Assembly (NCBI GenBank): GCA_030612605.1
Contig: JAUWNO010000056.1
Coordinates: forward strand, 1-9,665
Length of the DNA: 9,665 nt
Reading direction: 5' to 3'
DNA from: Armatimonadota bacterium
GTDB lineage: Bacteria; Cloacimonadota; Cloacimonadia; Cloacimonadales; TCS61
Shown here: one piece after another, positions 6,972 to 9,665 of the stretch
How positions within the stretch are numbered: position 1 is the stretch's first letter
Layout of the letters: every line of letters begins with the position of its first letter
Notes under the pieces: generated by a model
Database searches by the model: none
Told to the model about the DNA's origin: nothing
The model's input: the letters and a program-made list of their open reading frames with translations, nothing else
Position numbers and translations under genes: made by a program

Positions 6972-7080
6972 AACTACAGAGTTCACGGAGAATTTTAACT
7001 TCATCATTGGAAATTCCTTGCTTGCCCCGTATAATATTCTTTTTTTTATTATACCGGGGTTCGACATTGGATATTCATTC
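6972..7080. repeat. Dispersed repeat copy B, interrupted by a hairpin
   Basis: This copy matches copy A (6495-6574) at cagagttcacggag (6977-6990), attggaaatt (7006-7015) and ttcgacattggatattc (7060-7076, 16 of 17 identical). Relative to copy A it has lost agcacggag and gained 39 bases at 7021-7059. The two copies flank the truncated BRO-N gene as direct repeats. Confidence 0.75.
7021..7059. repeat. 39-base palindromic insertion within repeat copy B
   Basis: ccccgtataata (7025-7036) pairs with tattataccgggg (7047-7059), leaving one extra c unpaired, around a T-rich loop (ttcttttttt, 7037-7046). Aligning copy B with copy A shows that exactly 7021-7059 is extra. The tetramer cttg occurs at 7017-7020 and again at 7021-7024, which could be a short target duplication. 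Confidence 0.65.
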
Positions 7081-7100
7081 TCCAACTAGATTTGATTGTT

Positions 7101-7137
7101 CTCAACTCCATCAGGCGGTTGCCGGATTGAAGTCGAG
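7101..7137. repeat. Imperfect palindrome
   Basis: ctcaactccatcaggc (7101-7116) pairs with gccggattgaagtcgag (7121-7137) around the loop ggtt. By eye there are 13 pairs, 3 mismatches and one bulged base. It is more GC-rich than its flanks. It may be a mobile palindromic repeat or a folded RNA element; only comparison with other copies could decide. Confidence 0.4.
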
Positions 7138-7190
7138 TCCAATCTGTGAAAATTAACTTTATCAGTGTCATCTGCGTTCTATCTTATAAG

Positions 7191-7225
7191 AAAAGCCCTG
7201 CAATGATGCAATACATTGCAAGGCT
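7191..7225 (-). terminator. Intrinsic terminator of the transglutaminase-like gene
   Basis: agccctgcaatg (7194-7205) and cattgcaaggct (7214-7225) form a 12-bp stem with one G-T type mismatch, with an 8-base loop. On the minus strand the stem is followed by TTTT (7194-7191) and TCTTATAAG, and it begins 9 bases past the stop codon of the 752-residue gene. This separates that gene from the BRO-N/pur operon. Confidence 0.8.
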
Positions 7226-7234
7226 ATTATCATC

Positions 7235-9493
7235 CTATTTCATCAGGATCATTTTCTTCACTGCAGAGTAATTTCCTGTTTGCAATTTATAGAAATAAAC
7301 ACCTGAAGAGACTGCATTCTCATTATCATCTTTTCCATCCCACACAATTGAAGATTGATTATTGCCTGCCCCGTAAGGAGCTTGCGACTGTTCGGGGAAT
7401 ATTGAATATTGTTTCACCTGCTGTCCTTTTAAATTGTAAATTAACAGTTTGTTATTTTCAATGTTTTCGGTGTTTAAGGAGAAATAGATAGTTGTTTCAG
7501 GATTGAATGGATTGGGATAATTTCCGATAAGTTTATTTGAACTGACAACGATATCATCATCTGTAGATGTTTCTTCATATTCATATAAGCTTGCACAGCC
7601 AGTAACATATTGCGGATTGTTCAAACTAAAACCATTATCAAAGAAACCATACCATGATTCATCAACTGGAATATCAAAGGTCACTTCTCCATCTTCAACA
7701 CCTATCAACTCATTGAATGTATCGAACAACTGCTCATTTGAATAAATCGCATAATTCACAATATCTGTCATAAAAAAGTTGATTATGCCATCATCAATAG
7801 CATTGTAGAAGTCTGTTCCATCCAGATCATCCATAATTATTGCACCGCTGATTACCTGCTCTGGAACTGTGAAATCCACAACCAATTGATAATCATCAAC
7901 ATCATCATTTGGAGTGGGTACAGAAGAGTATAAAACTTCCGACATTGTGCCGGCAGCATTCATGGAATACGTGTAGGTTTGTCCGTTAACACTATTCGTT
8001 ACAATCTCATAGACCTGGCTGGTATTTATTGGATCATTTCCAATTTCGGAATCCATGCGAGCATAATATGTTCTTCCTTCTCCAACAATAAAAGTATATT
8101 TTCCTTCTTTATCCGTATAACCCCAATTATCCCAACCTGGTACTTTAAGTGTAATTTTTGCTCCATCGATCGGATCACCATTAATATCCAAAGCATAAAT
8201 AATGATTGTTGAGGTTCCTTCAGAATAGGTGCCAGTAACAGGTGTGAGATAACCATTACTTTTAATTTCAAATACAGAAAAGAAATTCCAACCCCAGCCA
8301 TTTTCATAAACCAGCGGATTATTTATGGAATTATTTACCGGCTCCCAATGAATCCATTCCTCATCCCAGAACTCGTTCCAGGTGTGATCACTGGAAATTG
8401 CCAGAATACTTGTACAGGGAATAAGAGCAGAACGGCAGGCTGCTGCTGTTATATCTGCATGTTCCCCACACCTTCCAATATGTTTCCTGTAGATACGAAC
8501 AGGTTGATGCGGGCGTTCAGCATTGGAAGTGAAAACCATAGAATCATTTATCCAGTTCATGATGGTGTGAATCGCATCATCCGGTGTATTACCGGTGATA
8601 TCCCAGGTTACAGTAGTATTAGATAAACAATCTCTTAGAAGCGGATAATCTGTATCTGAATAATTGAAAAGAAAATTCCTCCAGAAAACACCATCTCCAG
8701 GTACAACGATATTATTTGTATGAGTAGCATTATTTTCGATGACATCAGGATCGATGAACGCTGGGATTTCATCTGTTATTTTATGATGAACAAGATACAT
8801 ATAATAAATTTCTTTTGGTACTTCCATCTGCACCAGATTGCCATTTTCGTCTATCTTCCAATATAAAGTAGTGGAATAATAGTTCTCGTCATTGGTTGAT
8901 GTTCCATAATCTACGATCTCTACATAATCCAGTTGCATATCTGCAATATACATGTAAATTACATTTTCCGTGATGATTTCCGGGTAACTGTATATCGATG
9001 AAAGATAAGCAGCAGAAGAATGAGCAATGCAATAAGCGATCTCATCAATGTAAGGATCCCAGGCTTCATTGATAACATCTGCCCATTCCTGTTGTATATC
9101 CGATGCAAGCTGCAGTAAAGTGCATTCCAATGCTGGTCTAAGCCACAAAGGAGCTCTATCAATCGCTTCCACTGCATCTGGTACAAGCGTTTCAAAGTTT
9201 GATATCATCTCGATAGTTTGGTCAGTGTTGTCAAAAAATACTCCAAGATGTTTGCCTGGTTGAATAAATGAATCGAAATCGAATGAATCCAAAAGCAGCC
9301 AATTTTCTCTGGTTTCATCCGTAGTGGTTTTCTCGGTTTTCATAATCTGTGGTGAATAAATTTTCGCTTTACCGATGACCTCCAGTTTTTCGGAAAAGAG
9401 TTCTTTATTTGTAAGACCTCTCACTTCCTCTGAATTGAGTGCTGATGCTATCAGCACAAATGCAAATATGAAAAAGATAATTTGCTTTTTCAT
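7235..9493 (-). CDS. Secreted transglutaminase-like protein with C-terminal sorting domain
   Basis: The 752-residue product starts with a signal peptide (MKKQIIFFIFAFVLIASA, cleavage near residue 18-20). Residues 25 to about 295 are not recognised. A transglutaminase-like core follows, with Cys342 in RCGEHAD, His370 in SSDHTWNEFW and an acidic residue Glu384 in WIHWEP in place of the usual Asp. Such folds include peptidases and peptide cross-linkers, so the substrate is open. A beta-sandwich like carboxypeptidase-regulatory/Ig domains covers about 425-480 (IYALDINGDPIDGAKITL, then YTDKEGKYTF). The C-terminus (655-752) is a FlgD-like, T9SS-type sorting domain: NYPNPFNPETTIYFSL, LLIYNLKGQQV, WDGKDDN, GVYFYKL and KKMILMK. 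It is probably exported and attached to or released from the outer membrane. Residues about 700-712 look like a translated short palindrome inserted in that domain. The start has GGGAGGT upstream; a terminator follows. It appears monocistronic. Confidence 0.82.
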   Translation of the reverse strand: MKKQIIFFIFAFVLIASALNSEEVRGLTNKELFSEKLEVIGKAKIYSPQIMKTEKTTTDETRENWLLLDSFDFDSFIQPGKHLGVFFDNTDQTIEMISNFETLVPDAVEAIDRAPLWLRPALECTLLQLASDIQQEWADVINEAWDPYIDEIAYCIAHSSAAYLSSIYSYPEIITENVIYMYIADMQLDYVEIVDYGTSTNDENYYSTTLYWKIDENGNLVQMEVPKEIYYMYLVHHKITDEIPAFIDPDVIENNATHTNNIVVPGDGVFWRNFLFNYSDTDYPLLRDCLSNTTVTWDITGNTPDDAIHTIMNWINDSMVFTSNAERPHQPVRIYRKHIGRCGEHADITAAACRSALIPCTSILAISSDHTWNEFWDEEWIHWEPVNNSINNPLVYENGWGWNFFSVFEIKSNGYLTPVTGTYSEGTSTIIIYALDINGDPIDGAKITLKVPGWDNWGYTDKEGKYTFIVGEGRTYYARMDSEIGNDPINTSQVYEIVTNSVNGQTYTYSMNAAGTMSEVLYSSVPTPNDDVDDYQLVVDFTVPEQVISGAIIMDDLDGTDFYNAIDDGIINFFMTDIVNYAIYSNEQLFDTFNELIGVEDGEVTFDIPVDESWYGFFDNGFSLNNPQYVTGCASLYEYEETSTDDDIVVSSNKLIGNYPNPFNPETTIYFSLNTENIENNKLLIYNLKGQQVKQYSIFPEQSQAPYGAGNNQSSIVWDGKDDNENAVSSGVYFYKLQTGNYSAVKKMILMK
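7362..7397. repeat. Palindrome-ended segment translated inside the FlgD-like domain
   Basis: ttgcctgccccgta (7362-7375) matches ttgcttgccccgta (7018-7031) at 13 of 14 bases, and gcccc/cggggs-type ends (7368-7373 and 7393-7397) enclose 19 bases. On the minus strand it reads in frame as PEQSQAPYGAGN, interrupting an otherwise ordinary FlgD-like strand between SIF and SSIVWDG. Confidence 0.45.
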
Positions 9494-9497
9494 TGTT

Positions 9498-9504
9498 ACC
9501 TCCC
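9498..9504 (-). promoter_or_regulatory. Strong ribosome binding site of the secreted protein gene
   Basis: GGGAGGT lies 4 nt before the ATG at 9491-9493 on the minus strand. It is the best Shine-Dalgarno match in the window and fixes the start at the signal peptide. Confidence 0.75.
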
Positions 9505-9545
9505 TTTTTATTTATTTTTAAAGAGTTCTGCATAATTCAATTTCT

Positions 9546-9631
9546 AACTCACCCTCGGTCCCTCTCTTCAAAAAGAGGGATGACTTCGTTTTCCCCTTCT
9601 CTTTGCAAGAGAAGGGGTTAGGGGATGAGTT
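9546..9631. repeat. Nested inverted-repeat element upstream of the secreted protein gene
   Basis: Outer arms aactcaccc (9546-9554) and ggggatgagtt (9621-9631) pair with one mismatch. Inside are two hairpins: tccctct/agaggga (9559-9565 with 9574-9580, stem extended by tt/aa) and a perfect 11-bp stem ccccttctctt/aagagaagggg (9593-9603 with 9607-9617) with a tgc loop. The architecture is that of a non-coding palindromic repeat (MITE/REP-like). It lies about 50 bases upstream of the gene start, so it may sit in or near the promoter or end the gene before it. Confidence 0.7.
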
Positions 9632-9665
9632 GAATAATTGGATTTTATGATTTTTTCTCATTATT

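Larger units (their letters stand above)
6941..7190. other. Gene-free region made of repeat-like segments
   Basis: This 250-base stretch holds no supported gene. From left to right it has the BRO-N ribosome binding site, repeat copy B (6972-7080) with an inserted hairpin (7021-7059), an imperfect palindrome (7101-7137), and a segment (about 7141-7180) reading aatctgtgaaaattaac...atcagtgtcatctgcgttc. On the minus strand the last part is GAACGCAGATGACACTGATAA, a type of sequence often dispersed in bacterial genomes (from memory). I see no confident promoter for the BRO-N/purL operon, although the inserted hairpin contains TATAAT on the minus strand (7048-7053). Confidence 0.5.

Noticed and set aside
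7216..9263. Plus-strand and alternative minus-strand open frames across the secreted protein gene.
   Set aside because: They conflict with a well-supported 752-codon gene with signal peptide and domains; no independent evidence.

Overview
The window looks like a chromosomal segment of an AT-rich bacterium from the FCB side of the tree. A candidate-phylum lineage such as Cloacimonadota is my best guess (inference). The main clues are a secreted protein with a C-terminal FlgD/T9SS-type sorting domain (NYPNPFNP...GVYFYKL...KKMILMK), AT-rich intergenic DNA full of short dispersed repeats, and a PurL that carries a PurS-like N-terminus but no glutaminase domain. All six real genes lie on the minus strand; I found no convincing plus-strand gene and no RNA gene.

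Read in transcription order (right to left): 9665-9494 holds a compact structured repeat with nested hairpins, followed by a strong ribosome binding site. 9493-7235 encodes a 752-residue secreted transglutaminase-like protein with a C-terminal sorting domain, and it ends at a good intrinsic terminator (7191-7225). 7190-6941 is gene-free and made of repeat-like pieces, including a hairpin inserted into one copy of a dispersed repeat. 6940-6494 is a BRO-N/antirepressor-like gene that has lost its C-terminal half; its last 26 or so codons are made from a second copy of the same repeat. 6479-3492 is purL. 3451-1934 is a 505-residue HEPN-type gene, much more AT-rich than its neighbours. 1941-1102 is purQ, whose start overlaps the end of the HEPN gene by 8 nt. 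1060-131 is a metallo-beta-lactamase-fold hydrolase of the UPF0282/COG2248 type with a TTG start.

PurL and PurQ together make FGAM synthase, step 4 of de novo purine synthesis: PurQ releases ammonia from glutamine and PurL uses it with ATP to amidate FGAR. The most striking feature is that a probable ApeA-like HEPN RNase gene (RNQLIH motif, a family linked to phage defence) sits between these two essential subunits and is probably translationally coupled to purQ. A second phage-related remnant (BRO-N) lies just 5' of purL. The purine operon therefore looks like a site that has taken in accessory genes on both sides of purL. Short repeats have also been absorbed into coding sequence at three gene ends or domains: the BRO-N tail, the PurQ tail and the FlgD-like domain.
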